Source: Rhodothermaceae bacterium (lineage in GTDB: Bacteria > Bacteroidota > Rhodothermia > Rhodothermales > Bin80). Taken from it: DNA of 63,516 bases. Shown here piece after piece: positions 8,291-16,003 of this stretch; position 1 is the first letter of the stretch; the number at the start of each line of letters is the position of its first letter. Below the pieces are notes generated by a model that ran no database searches, was not told the DNA's origin, and saw only the letters and a list, made by a program, of their open reading frames with translations. The stretch covers positions 1 to 63,516 of the forward strand of contig VXSC01000038.1 in the NCBI GenBank assembly GCA_009838195.1. Reading direction: 5' to 3'. Made by a program: the position numbers and the translations under genes.

Positions 8291-10000
8291 CTACAACGGT
8301 TTGAGATTCAGAAGTTTGAACGCTTGTTTTTGTGTGGCACTGACGTCCTTAATCATGACGATCTCTGCGGTCGTGTTCGTACTCATTTTCGGGATGACCG
8401 TCAAGCGGGACAGCTTCGAGAGTTCTTCCATCAGGCCCGCAAAGCTCCTGGCTTTTTCGCCATCTTGCGTCCGTTTGGTTTGGGCCTTCCTTTTCGCCGA
8501 TTCCGAGGGTTTCACGGGCTCCACGACACGGGTGCGTTTTATTGGTTTTTCTTCTTCGGCAAACAGCAACGGGGCCCACTTCCGACGCAAGTGAATCTCC
8601 ACGTAATACGCCAGCATACACAAAAATACATGCGCCACGACTCGGTTTTTGGTGCGGTGGTGAATCGGACGGACCTGCAAGGACATGGATTTCATCGTGC
8701 GGAAGGCCATTTCCACGGTGGACAGACGTTTGTAATGGGTCACCAACTCGCTCGCCTGTGGGTCCTGTTTCAGACTGGAACGAATGGCATACAGCCCATC
8801 GAGTTGTTCCGCCCTTGCGATCGTCTGTGCATTGCGAGTGTAGGAAAAATGTCCCTCCCGGATGTCGAGCGTGAAGTATTTTTTCATCTTGTACTTGTTG
8901 ACCCACTTGCCAACGCGCCGTCCAATCTTTCCTTTGTCCTTTAACCGGCCCTGTTGAGTCGCCTCTACAATCTGGTTCAATTTCTGCTCGGTCTTGATCA
9001 GCAATTCGTCCCGGGTTTGTTGGTTTTTCGCGGCCTGTAAGGGGTTGCGGCACAGCACCAGGCGCTCCTTTGGGTATAGATCACTGAAGACCTCCACCAG
9101 GTCCTGTTCATCAAACAGGCTCATTTGCAGGCCCTCTTGCTCAACCACCTCACGAATCTCACTCTTTTGCATGGCCGTGATCCAGTCCAGCCCCACGGGC
9201 AATTCATCAATCTGTTTCTGCTTCAGAATCCCACGGTCTCCGACCAAGACCGCCTGCTGCAGACCGAACGTGTTCTGAATCTTCTCGAGCTGCGTCGGCA
9301 GCGTAGCCGTGTCCGCGGTATTACCACAAAACACCTCCACCGACACCGGAGTGCCCTCCTGGTCGGTCATCAGTCCAAAGACGATCTGTTTCTTGCCCTT
9401 CTTCTTGTCCCGGTTGGTGCCATAGGCCGCCCATTCATTTTTCTCGCCTTCCACATAGCTGCTGGTCACATCGTAGAGCACTAGTCCCCCCGAGTTCAGA
9501 TGCCGCTTGGCCAACCGACACTCAATCTCGGTCTTGTGCTTGACCAATTGATCCATCGCCTCATAGAGGTCTTCCTCATTCACACGTTTGAGTCCGAGCT
9601 CTTCATTGAGCGTGGTCGTGGCGGTGTGGACATCCAACATGGCGCTGGTGGCGAGTTTGCTCTTGGGCTGGATCACCCGCGCGGCAATCATGCCAAGAAT
9701 CAGTCGGCGGAAGCGGGTATGTTTCGGGGCAATCAGTTTGGGCAACTCAAGTTGGTTCATGATCCCCAGGACGGCCGCCACCTGTCCGTGCTGTTTGCTG
9801 CTCTGAATGTCGAAGGCGTCGTGTACCGATTGAACGGCCGTGCCTCCTTTGAGGAGAATCTGGATTCCCTTGATGACCTGCATGGGGAGTTTGGTGAGAT
9901 TGGCCAGGGTAGTTTTTTGGACGTTTCCATCGACCCATTTGGACTCTCGAATGAGCCAGGTGGGATTGGAGTTTCGATTGGGGATTCGTTCGACGTACAT
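8291..10000 (-). CDS. IS1634 family (IS4-like DDE) transposase
   Basis: Predicted transposase of 569 aa from the ATG at 10000, chosen because the family begins with MYVERIPNRNS; the frame is open a little further upstream but that part is unlike the family. The RNase-H-like DDE residues are readable: Asp in YDVTSSYVEG, Asp in LVGDRGILK after the segment GLMTDQEGTPV, and the Glu in YKRLSTVEMAFRTMK, which is a YREK-like motif. The length and lack of visible frameshift suggest an intact, possibly active enzyme. The C terminus has a charged region rich in Lys and Arg. The long plus-strand open frames across this gene are codon-bias shadows. Confidence 0.9.
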   Translation of the reverse strand: MYVERIPNRNSNPTWLIRESKWVDGNVQKTTLANLTKLPMQVIKGIQILLKGGTAVQSVHDAFDIQSSKQHGQVAAVLGIMNQLELPKLIAPKHTRFRRLILGMIAARVIQPKSKLATSAMLDVHTATTTLNEELGLKRVNEEDLYEAMDQLVKHKTEIECRLAKRHLNSGGLVLYDVTSSYVEGEKNEWAAYGTNRDKKKGKKQIVFGLMTDQEGTPVSVEVFCGNTADTATLPTQLEKIQNTFGLQQAVLVGDRGILKQKQIDELPVGLDWITAMQKSEIREVVEQEGLQMSLFDEQDLVEVFSDLYPKERLVLCRNPLQAAKNQQTRDELLIKTEQKLNQIVEATQQGRLKDKGKIGRRVGKWVNKYKMKKYFTLDIREGHFSYTRNAQTIARAEQLDGLYAIRSSLKQDPQASELVTHYKRLSTVEMAFRTMKSMSLQVRPIHHRTKNRVVAHVFLCMLAYYVEIHLRRKWAPLLFAEEEKPIKRTRVVEPVKPSESAKRKAQTKRTQDGEKARSFAGLMEELSKLSRLTVIPKMSTNTTAEIVMIKDVSATQKQAFKLLNLKPL

Positions 10001-10119
10001 GGGTAGGAACGGTGGATAAGCGGGAGATATATTCGGAGACAATATAGGCAATAAATGGATAAAAACCAAAAAAATGAGAAAATTTATCGCACCAATCGTT
10101 CAAAATAAACATGGGTAGG
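9997..10119. repeat. 11-base direct repeat at the transposase start
   Basis: ACATGGGTAGG occurs at 9997-10007, containing the transposase start codon on the minus strand, and again at 10109-10119. Both copies are followed by similar sequence containing ATAAGCGG. The second copy supplies another minus-strand ATG at 10112, but in that reading frame the protein does not resemble transposase. Confidence 0.5.
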
Positions 10120-10248
10120 CACATAAGCGGTTATTTCGGACAACCATCCACAAAAATCGGCGCAAAATCGACAAAAACAGGAGAAATCAACCCAAAATGG
10201 GACCGATCAAACACAAATTCAGAACCTTATTCGTTATAAATCCCCAGA

Positions 10249-10677
10249 TCAGGCAAATAAAGGGGGGAAGTTCAGACGTAAACGATCCACCTGACTCAGT
10301 AGCTTAAGATTGCGAGCCAATACACGTACAGATAGGGAGAGAAATACATATCCCAGCATTGGCGAAAACCAAGGTGCGATGAATTCCCAAAGCCGCCCCT
10401 CGCTATCAGACAATCCAGCAAATGCGCCGTTACTCCACAAAAAGTAGTAATAGAGAATCAAAAGCAAAACAATCGCCATCCGCACGGTTTTGAGAACACT
10501 GACCTGCTTTTCCGGCTTTCCGTAAAGCAGCAGGCTAACCAGAAGTACCGGAACCATCAAAATCAAACCGATCCTGACGAACTGAACTGTACCATCAGAA
10601 GATGGGACTGGACTGAAAAGTAAGAGTGAAAAGGCCAACGCAGATAAAACCAGAAAAACACTGTGGATCCGTCCCAT
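10249..10677 (-). CDS. DUF4293-like membrane protein
   Basis: Small integral membrane protein of 142 aa with four predicted transmembrane segments (about residues 5-22, 31-51, 65-84 and 102-120). The opening GRIHSVFLVLSALA and the C-terminal LARNLKLLSQVDRLR match the layout of the Bacteroidota DUF4293 family, which usually starts with IQRIQT-like sequence and ends near an (A/V)DRLR element. Function is unknown. The stop codon (10251-10249) touches the proposed right end of the insertion sequence, so the gene appears just complete. Eight residues, LNFPPLFA, follow the conserved end. It is transcribed toward the element. Confidence 0.72.
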   Translation of the reverse strand: MGRIHSVFLVLSALAFSLLLFSPVPSSDGTVQFVRIGLILMVPVLLVSLLLYGKPEKQVSVLKTVRMAIVLLLILYYYFLWSNGAFAGLSDSEGRLWEFIAPWFSPMLGYVFLSLSVRVLARNLKLLSQVDRLRLNFPPLFA

Positions 10678-10889
10678 AAGATTGATAAAGGGTTTGATTG
10701 CACAATAGAGCCTACCGCAAACTACCTGCCGAAATCGGGACCAAGTAACCTGGTGAAGAGCCTGAACTGGAATAGCTTTCCTGGGCTCCGCCTGTGATTG
10801 CAGATGTTTCCGTCATCTACCCAAAATGTGGTCTGTCTGTTTCCAATTGGGTTCCCCCCGTGACGGCTCGTATCTATCAACAAAGGGGA

Positions 10890-11903
10890 CTAGACTTTTT
10901 CGGTAATCAATTGTACGATCCGATCCGTCATGGCTTCGGTGGATGCTGTGCCATCGACATCCGGGGTTAAACTCGTTCCTTCTTCATAAGCACACCATAC
11001 TGCCCGTTCAACTTGCACCGCAGCCTCGACCTCTCCTATATGATGCAACAGAAGAGCACAAGAGCGAATTAGCGCCGTGGGATTCGCCTTGGATTGCCCT
11101 GCAATATCAGGGGCACTCCCATGAACTGCCTCGAATACGGCTGCCTCATTTCCGATATTCGCACCTGGAACGATACCTAAGCCACCTACGAGCCCTGCAC
11201 ATAGATCGCTCAAGATATCTCCAAACAGGTTCGTTGTCACAATGCAGTCAAATGCATCAGGCTGTATGACCAACTGCATTGCCATATTATCTACGATAAA
11301 ATGGTCGAACTGGACGCTTGGATATTCTTGAGCGATTCTACGGGCTTCCTCCAGGAAAAGACCGGTTGAGAGCTTCAGAACATTTGCCTTGTGCACTGCC
11401 GTCAGTCGCTTACGTTGGTTTGCTATAACCCACTCGAATGCATAGCGTAGGATCCGCTGTGAACCCTTACGTGTAATCCGCGCGATAGAGTCTGCAATTT
11501 CGAGACGCTCGTCATAGCTCTCAATCCCCGAATATAATCCTTCCGTATTCTCCCGGAAAATAACCAGATCAACACCTGGAAACGGGGTTTCAATGCCAGG
11601 CAACCGTTTGCAGGGACGCAGATTTACGAACAGATCCAGTTTCTGGCGAAGCGAAACATTTACACTCCGAAATCCCCTGCCAACAGGGGTCGTGACCGGT
11701 CCCTTCAAGGCAAGACGATTTCTCCGTATCGAGTTAAGCACATCGTCGGGCAAGGGATGTCCCCGTTTTTCAATCCCTGCATAACCCACTTCCTCGAACC
11801 GCTCCCAGCGTATATCTACCCCCGTTGCAGCAACAACTTTACAGGTAGCTTCTGTGACTTCAGGGCCAATTCCATCTCCGGGTATCAAGGTAATCGTATA
11901 CAT
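10890..11903 (-). CDS. NAD-type isocitrate dehydrogenase
   Basis: Decarboxylating dehydrogenase of the isocitrate/isopropylmalate family (337 aa), most likely converting isocitrate to 2-oxoglutarate in the TCA cycle. The N terminus LIPGDGIGPE, the substrate loop SVNVSLRQKLDLFVNLRP (Ser and Asn followed by Arg, as in isocitrate dehydrogenases), FRENTEGLYSG, the metal-binding NLFGDILSD and the cofactor loop EAVHGSAPDIAG are all present. The short length and the SxNVxLR form favour the NAD-dependent, homodimeric class rather than LeuB (which would have a glycine-rich loop and leu neighbours) or homoisocitrate dehydrogenase. It stands downstream of a terminator and so has its own promoter. Confidence 0.85.
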   Translation of the reverse strand: MYTITLIPGDGIGPEVTEATCKVVAATGVDIRWERFEEVGYAGIEKRGHPLPDDVLNSIRRNRLALKGPVTTPVGRGFRSVNVSLRQKLDLFVNLRPCKRLPGIETPFPGVDLVIFRENTEGLYSGIESYDERLEIADSIARITRKGSQRILRYAFEWVIANQRKRLTAVHKANVLKLSTGLFLEEARRIAQEYPSVQFDHFIVDNMAMQLVIQPDAFDCIVTTNLFGDILSDLCAGLVGGLGIVPGANIGNEAAVFEAVHGSAPDIAGQSKANPTALIRSCALLLHHIGEVEAAVQVERAVWCAYEEGTSLTPDVDGTASTEAMTDRIVQLITEKV

Positions 11904-11950
11904 GCCAATAATTAATGCTGTTGACCAGATACTCCCTGCAGGCTATAAAG

Positions 11951-11985
11951 AAAAAGGGTAGCAGCGCACACTCGCACCACTACCC
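11951..11985 (-). terminator. Rho-independent terminator after the exb operon
   Basis: Read on the minus strand, GGGTAG at 11985-11980 pairs with CTACCC at 11961-11956, with an inner GCG/CGC stem, and is followed directly by TTTTT at 11955-11951. It lies about 60 bases after the last exbD stop. A second hairpin, CCGTGCCC/GGGTACGG at 12006-12013 and 12021-12028 (one mismatch), lies between the stop and this terminator. Confidence 0.75.
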
Positions 11986-12043
11986 AAGGAAAATCCAAAT
12001 CGGCCCCGTGCCCGGCCTACGGGTACGGTCACCTTGAGTCTAC

Positions 12044-12499
12044 TCAAATATTCGATATATCTCGTCTGGATGAATAACTGATTCGAAGAGTTCCCGCCTT
12101 TCGGAGCTCTCCCTGAACATCGGTTACAACACCCATCTCTGATTCTTCATCAACCCTGAGTGATACAATCAATCTCGGCTGCTCACTCAGCTTCCGATAC
12201 ATGATTGATCGAACGTTGGTCAGGTCTTCAATGACGGCATCATCAATTTGCACCTTTGTGTCACCAACCCTATTTCCGGGCATTTTCTCTGGACCCATCC
12301 ATACGTACGATACATAGCGCTTTTGTTCAATCTTTGTCAATGCTTCCGCTTGCGGCAGAATCGTTCGAACCTGAACCTCCTGCTCCCGCAACACGGTCGT
12401 TACCATGAAAAAGATTAAGAGCATAAAGATGATATCCGGCAGTGATGCCGTAGAAATCTCGGGCTTAGCTTTAGATTTTTTTGTAAAGTGAGCAGCCAT
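12044..12499 (-). CDS. exbD: ExbD/TolR-family biopolymer transport protein (second copy)
   Basis: Inner-membrane protein of 151 aa with the ExbD layout: a basic N terminus (TKKSKAKPEI), a single transmembrane helix PDIIFMLLIFFMVTTVL with the proton-coupling Asp at its start (about residue 22), and a periplasmic domain of about 100 residues. With ExbB it forms the proton channel that drives TonB-dependent outer-membrane transport or a Tol-type system. It is the last gene of the four-gene operon, 15 bases after another exbD, and is followed by a terminator. Paired ExbD proteins of different sequence after one ExbB are common in Bacteroidota. No tonB gene is seen here. Confidence 0.88.
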   Translation of the reverse strand: MAAHFTKKSKAKPEISTASLPDIIFMLLIFFMVTTVLREQEVQVRTILPQAEALTKIEQKRYVSYVWMGPEKMPGNRVGDTKVQIDDAVIEDLTNVRSIMYRKLSEQPRLIVSLRVDEESEMGVVTDVQGELRKAGTLRISYSSRRDISNI

Positions 12500-12514
12500 A
12501 ATATTTCTTCAGAT

Positions 12515-13075
12515 TCAGTTTCCGGGATCCGGTTCGGCCAACGAAACTTGTGCCGGCCACTTCTCACGAATTTCGTTCTCTTCACCAGCTTCCAATTCAG
12601 ACCGATATTCAACATAGTTGGCATGCCCCATTGTCCGAGCTTCAATATCCCAAATCTCGAAATAAGCCATCCAGACCTCATCAAGCGTCTGGATGTAGAG
12701 ATTATACGGAGTCAAACGGTCAGTTTTAATGGACACAACCGCCTTGGACGGAGAGTCAGAATAACGTGCGTCCGCGCCATTATTCTGAACATGGGTCAAA
12801 ACCTCATTGCGTATCTGTGCTACAGACGAAGGTAAATCCTCAAGAAGAACCTGCCCCTGAGCATTAATCAGAATCTTGAGCATGTTACGATCACTGACTG
12901 GAGGTGGTGGAGTCGTTTCATCCGGCTCAGGCGGCAGCGTCATACCAATCCCGGTGTCTACGTCAATTGTAGTTGTAACCAGGAAAAAGATGAGAAGCAA
13001 AAAGGCGATATCCGCCATCGAAGAAGTGGGAATCTCAGCACCCTGTCGCTTCTTTTTCTTGGCAAGTATACCCAT
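12515..13075 (-). CDS. exbD: ExbD/TolR-family biopolymer transport protein (first copy)
   Basis: 186 aa protein with a lysine-rich cytoplasmic start (LAKKKKRQG), one transmembrane helix ADIAFLLLIFFLVTTTI containing the conserved Asp, then a proline-rich linker (ETTPPPPVSD) and a periplasmic domain longer than in the second ExbD. It should pair with ExbB as the proton-conducting stator. It starts 20 bases after a small membrane protein gene and precedes the second exbD by 15 bases. The C terminus is acidic and extended (LEAGEENEIREKW), which is unlike its partner and suggests the two copies are not interchangeable. Confidence 0.88.
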   Translation of the reverse strand: MGILAKKKKRQGAEIPTSSMADIAFLLLIFFLVTTTIDVDTGIGMTLPPEPDETTPPPPVSDRNMLKILINAQGQVLLEDLPSSVAQIRNEVLTHVQNNGADARYSDSPSKAVVSIKTDRLTPYNLYIQTLDEVWMAYFEIWDIEARTMGHANYVEYRSELEAGEENEIREKWPAQVSLAEPDPGN

Positions 13076-13095
13076 GAGGATAAAGGTTTAGTAGA

Positions 13096-13359
13096 TCAGG
13101 AAATAAGATTCTTAACGCCTGACACCAGAAGGGCAAGAAGTGTCAGCACAAGAGATATGATAATCGTCATAATGCCCGCATCGGTCCAGGTCGGCATTGC
13201 AAGTCCGAGAATCAGGAATAACACCGGCGGGACTGCTACGAATCCAATCGAAAGCATCTTCACCTTGCCAAACATAAGACTACGAATTCCTGATGCCAGC
13301 ATGACTAACAAGCCAAGGCCGATCAGTGCGAAAACGATATAGAGGGCAACGTTGAGCAT
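13096..13359 (-). CDS. small three-helix membrane protein in the exb operon
   Basis: Unrecognised 87 aa integral membrane protein. Three hydrophobic segments are clear: LYIVFALIGLGLLVMLASG (about residues 5-23), MLSIGFVAVPPVLFLILGLAMP (34-55) and IMTIIISLVLTLLALLVSGV (63-82). Short loops carry basic residues (RSLMFGKVK), so the loop between helices 1 and 2 is probably cytoplasmic. It lies between exbB and exbD with gaps of 47 and 20 bases, all on one strand, which suggests it belongs to the same complex, perhaps as an accessory channel subunit. No catalytic motif is present. Confidence 0.75.
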   Translation of the reverse strand: MLNVALYIVFALIGLGLLVMLASGIRSLMFGKVKMLSIGFVAVPPVLFLILGLAMPTWTDAGIMTIIISLVLTLLALLVSGVKNLIS

Positions 13360-13406
13360 AAAATCTTGGTTTTTTGGGTATGAAACCCCGATTAATGGAC
13401 TGCCCC

Positions 13407-14093
13407 TTAGGAGGATGAGGACTCCTTCATGACAAGAGAATCAATCAACTCAATTGAGGCCTCTTCCATCTCTACAACGATTCTATCAATTTTGGATACT
13501 GCATAATTGTAGAAGAACTGTAGAATGATTGCAACAATCAAACCGAATACGGTAGTCAAAAGTGCAATCTTGATGCCCCGGGCCACCAAGCTTGGCGAAA
13601 TATCGCCCGCAGCTTGAATCGCATCGAACGCGGCAACCATCCCAATAACGGTCCCAAGGAACCCGAACATCGGTGCCAATGCAATAAAGAGTGACAGCCA
13701 TACAAGACCACGCTCCAGGAAGCTCATCTCAATCGAGCCGTAGGCGACGACAGCTTTTTCCACAGCTTCAATCCCCTCATCTGAGCGCATTAAGCCAGCT
13801 TGAAAAACTGCAGCGACCGGCCCGCGCGTTGCTGCACATATCTCCTCAGCAGCAGATACCCCACCCTCCTGTAAGGCTTCTTTGACGCTGACGATAAATT
13901 TGCGCGTGTTCACGTCAGCAAGAATCAACTGAATTACGCGTTCAAATGCTATGGCAAGACCGATGATTAGAATAATCAGGACGGGCCACATAAACTCGCC
14001 TCCCTGATTGAAATAGTTTACCAGTACATTTATCATGCCTTCCTCTGCAGCAGCTGCATCTTGAACTGACATGATGTTCCCGAAAAGCTTCAT
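13407..14093 (-). CDS. exbB: MotA/TolQ/ExbB proton channel family protein
   Basis: 228 aa inner-membrane protein with the ExbB arrangement: a first transmembrane helix (MWPVLIILIIGLAIAFERVIQ, about residues 35-55), a long cytoplasmic region, and two further helices (near GLVWLSLFIALAPMFGFLGTVIGM at 130-152 and KIALLTTVFGLIVAIILQFFYN at 178-199). The pore motif LAPMFGFLGTVIGM is the family signature. It heads the operon exbB-small protein-exbD-exbD and would energise TonB-dependent receptors such as the two encoded in this window. An internal ATG (MSVQDAAAAEEG) seven codons in is a possible alternative start. Confidence 0.9.
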   Translation of the reverse strand: MKLFGNIMSVQDAAAAEEGMINVLVNYFNQGGEFMWPVLIILIIGLAIAFERVIQLILADVNTRKFIVSVKEALQEGGVSAAEEICAATRGPVAAVFQAGLMRSDEGIEAVEKAVVAYGSIEMSFLERGLVWLSLFIALAPMFGFLGTVIGMVAAFDAIQAAGDISPSLVARGIKIALLTTVFGLIVAIILQFFYNYAVSKIDRIVVEMEEASIELIDSLVMKESSSS

Positions 14094-14258
14094 GGACTAG
14101 TCCTCCAGAAAATTGATTAGAATTTTAAGTGCTAAATGTCAAGCGATTCCCAATATACTACCTATTCAACAATCCTGCCAAACGGTTACCCCAGCTAGGT
14201 AGATAAAGGATTCGGATAAAGTTAACGTTTTAAGTGGAAAATGCAATGCAATTGCACA

Positions 14259-15899
14259 TTACTGCTGAGCTATATTTTTTGCTTCCGGCCAAAGCTTCAG
14301 AGCCTCCTGCAAGGTACGGTCTTCTGGGTGCATGATTGGGTAAAACGCTTCCAGGTCAAAAAGACGTACCGCTAGTCTAGCCTTTATCCGTGCCTCGAGA
14401 TAAGGCCTATCCGCTTCTATGTCAGTATAATCGAACGCATCTGTCCCCGTACCGATTTGTATTCCTCTGACGCGCGCATAATCCAGGAAGCCCTGATATT
14501 CAGCATCTGGAATTTCAAACGACTCAAAAAAATCATCCCGCTGATTGCCCCAGCGGGCAGTCAATGCCTCTCCTTCACGGTCATACCACATGCGGGCATA
14601 TGTATTTGCAATATCACGACTCAGGATCTCACGTAAAAACAGTGATGCCGAATCAACACCCACGATAAAGTCCGGCAGGATCCCCCCGCCTCCCATCACT
14701 GCCCGCCCACCGACCGTTTTGTAGATCAATGAATCCGGGACACTATCCAGGATTTCCTGAGCACTCAGCAATGCAGTGTTCTCATGCATTTCACGCTTTA
14801 AGTTCAAGTACTCTTCACGGTCACCACTGACATATGGAGTTTGAATTAATCTCCCAGACGGCGTATAGTAACGGGCAATGGTCACACGCATTGCGCTCCC
14901 ATCCGGTAGGGTATGCTGCTGCTGCACAAGCCCTTTTCCGAATGTCCTCCGACCAACAACAAGGCCACGATCGTGATCCTGAATAGCTCCAGCTACGATC
15001 TCACTAGCCGATGCAGAGGCCTCGTTCACCAATACAATGATCGGCTCATCTTCAATTAGTCCCGCCGAGGTACCAAAAAATGAATGGTTAGCATCCCGAA
15101 TGCGCCCCTTCTGAGATACGATCAGTGCATCATCAGGAAGAAATTCATCCGAAAGCTGGACAGCCATTTCCATGTAACCGCCCGAATTTCCACGCAGGTC
15201 CAGCATCAGGCGTTGCATGCCTTGGGACTTGAGACGACTAATAGCATCTCGAAATTCCCTGTGCGTTGTTCCCGAGAAGCGATTGATCTTAATAAATCCG
15301 GTGATCTCGTCAATCATGTACGCCACGTCAACAGCATACAATGGGATACGATCACGTATAATCGTAAAGTCTATTGGATCCGAATGGTCTGGACGAACCA
15401 CCACTATATCCACTGAAGTGCCTCGTGGCCCCTTTAGTGTGCGCTGGACATCCGCAGTTTCAAAACCAATGGTGCTCTGCCCATCCACCTCTACGATTCG
15501 ATCTCCAGAATGGAGACCTACTTCTTCACTGGGCCCCTTGGGGATTACGCTAAGTACGATTAATGTATCCTGCCCTTGCTCTCCCTCAATAAACTCAAAC
15601 GAGATCCCAATCCCCTCAAAACCACCACTAAAATCTTCTTCTACGCGACGCATCGTTTCCGCATCAATGTACACCGAGTGAGGATCCAGTTCGTCTAGCA
15701 TCCCCTCTAAAGCATGTTCAGCGAGAGCCCCTGAATCTACATCCTCTACGTAACGTTCATTGATGACAAGGAATGCATGCTCGAGTTTTTTTAATGCGTC
15801 CCTCGTATCATCTGACAACGCAGACTCCAATTGCATACCCAAGAGTACGCCAGCAGCCAACACTAAGACACCAAACACTATTTTTGTCTGCACCTTCAT
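14259..15899 (-). CDS. S41 family C-terminal processing protease (CtpA-like)
   Basis: Periplasmic or membrane-anchored serine protease of 546 aa that degrades or trims exported proteins. A signal anchor (IVFGVLVLAAGVLLGM) opens the protein, a PDZ domain follows (about residues 85-170, with GIGISFEF and GLHSGDRIVEVDG), and the peptidase core has the Ser in NEASASASEI and the Lys in RTFGKGLVQ, the usual S41 dyad. The C-terminal 150 residues after the core include an alpha-helical region (YARMWYDREGEALTARWG) seen in Bacteroidota CtpA. It is transcribed alone, 165 bases upstream of exbB on the same strand. Substrates are unknown. Confidence 0.92.
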   Translation of the reverse strand: MKVQTKIVFGVLVLAAGVLLGMQLESALSDDTRDALKKLEHAFLVINERYVEDVDSGALAEHALEGMLDELDPHSVYIDAETMRRVEEDFSGGFEGIGISFEFIEGEQGQDTLIVLSVIPKGPSEEVGLHSGDRIVEVDGQSTIGFETADVQRTLKGPRGTSVDIVVVRPDHSDPIDFTIIRDRIPLYAVDVAYMIDEITGFIKINRFSGTTHREFRDAISRLKSQGMQRLMLDLRGNSGGYMEMAVQLSDEFLPDDALIVSQKGRIRDANHSFFGTSAGLIEDEPIIVLVNEASASASEIVAGAIQDHDRGLVVGRRTFGKGLVQQQHTLPDGSAMRVTIARYYTPSGRLIQTPYVSGDREEYLNLKREMHENTALLSAQEILDSVPDSLIYKTVGGRAVMGGGGILPDFIVGVDSASLFLREILSRDIANTYARMWYDREGEALTARWGNQRDDFFESFEIPDAEYQGFLDYARVRGIQIGTGTDAFDYTDIEADRPYLEARIKARLAVRLFDLEAFYPIMHPEDRTLQEALKLWPEAKNIAQQ

Positions 15900-16003
15900 A
15901 GAATTCCCTCTTGTCTCCGTGGATAGTTAAACCGACAGACCATGCAACAATCGCACCGGGTAATGGATCCAACCCCTAAACTCCTATAAGATAAGCTGTT
16001 TGG

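Larger units (their letters stand above)
8231..10248. mobile_element. IS1634-type insertion sequence (candidate limits)
   Basis: An insertion sequence of about 2.0 kb around a single transposase gene on the minus strand. The proposed ends are a perfect 10-base inverted pair, TCTGGGGATT at 8231-8240 and AATCCCCAGA at 10239-10248, the best-matching pair seen near the two outer edges. No short target duplication is visible directly outside them (left flank ends TTTTC, right flank begins TCAGG). The element lies between fic and a DUF4293 gene, and its right limit touches the stop codon of the latter. About 240 bases of non-coding DNA lie between the transposase start and the right end. Limits are inferred, not proven. 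Confidence 0.65.

Noticed and set aside
8324..10006. Several long plus-strand open frames across the IS region
   Set aside because: They lie antisense to the transposase, have no recognisable motifs and are explained by the base bias of the transposase codons.
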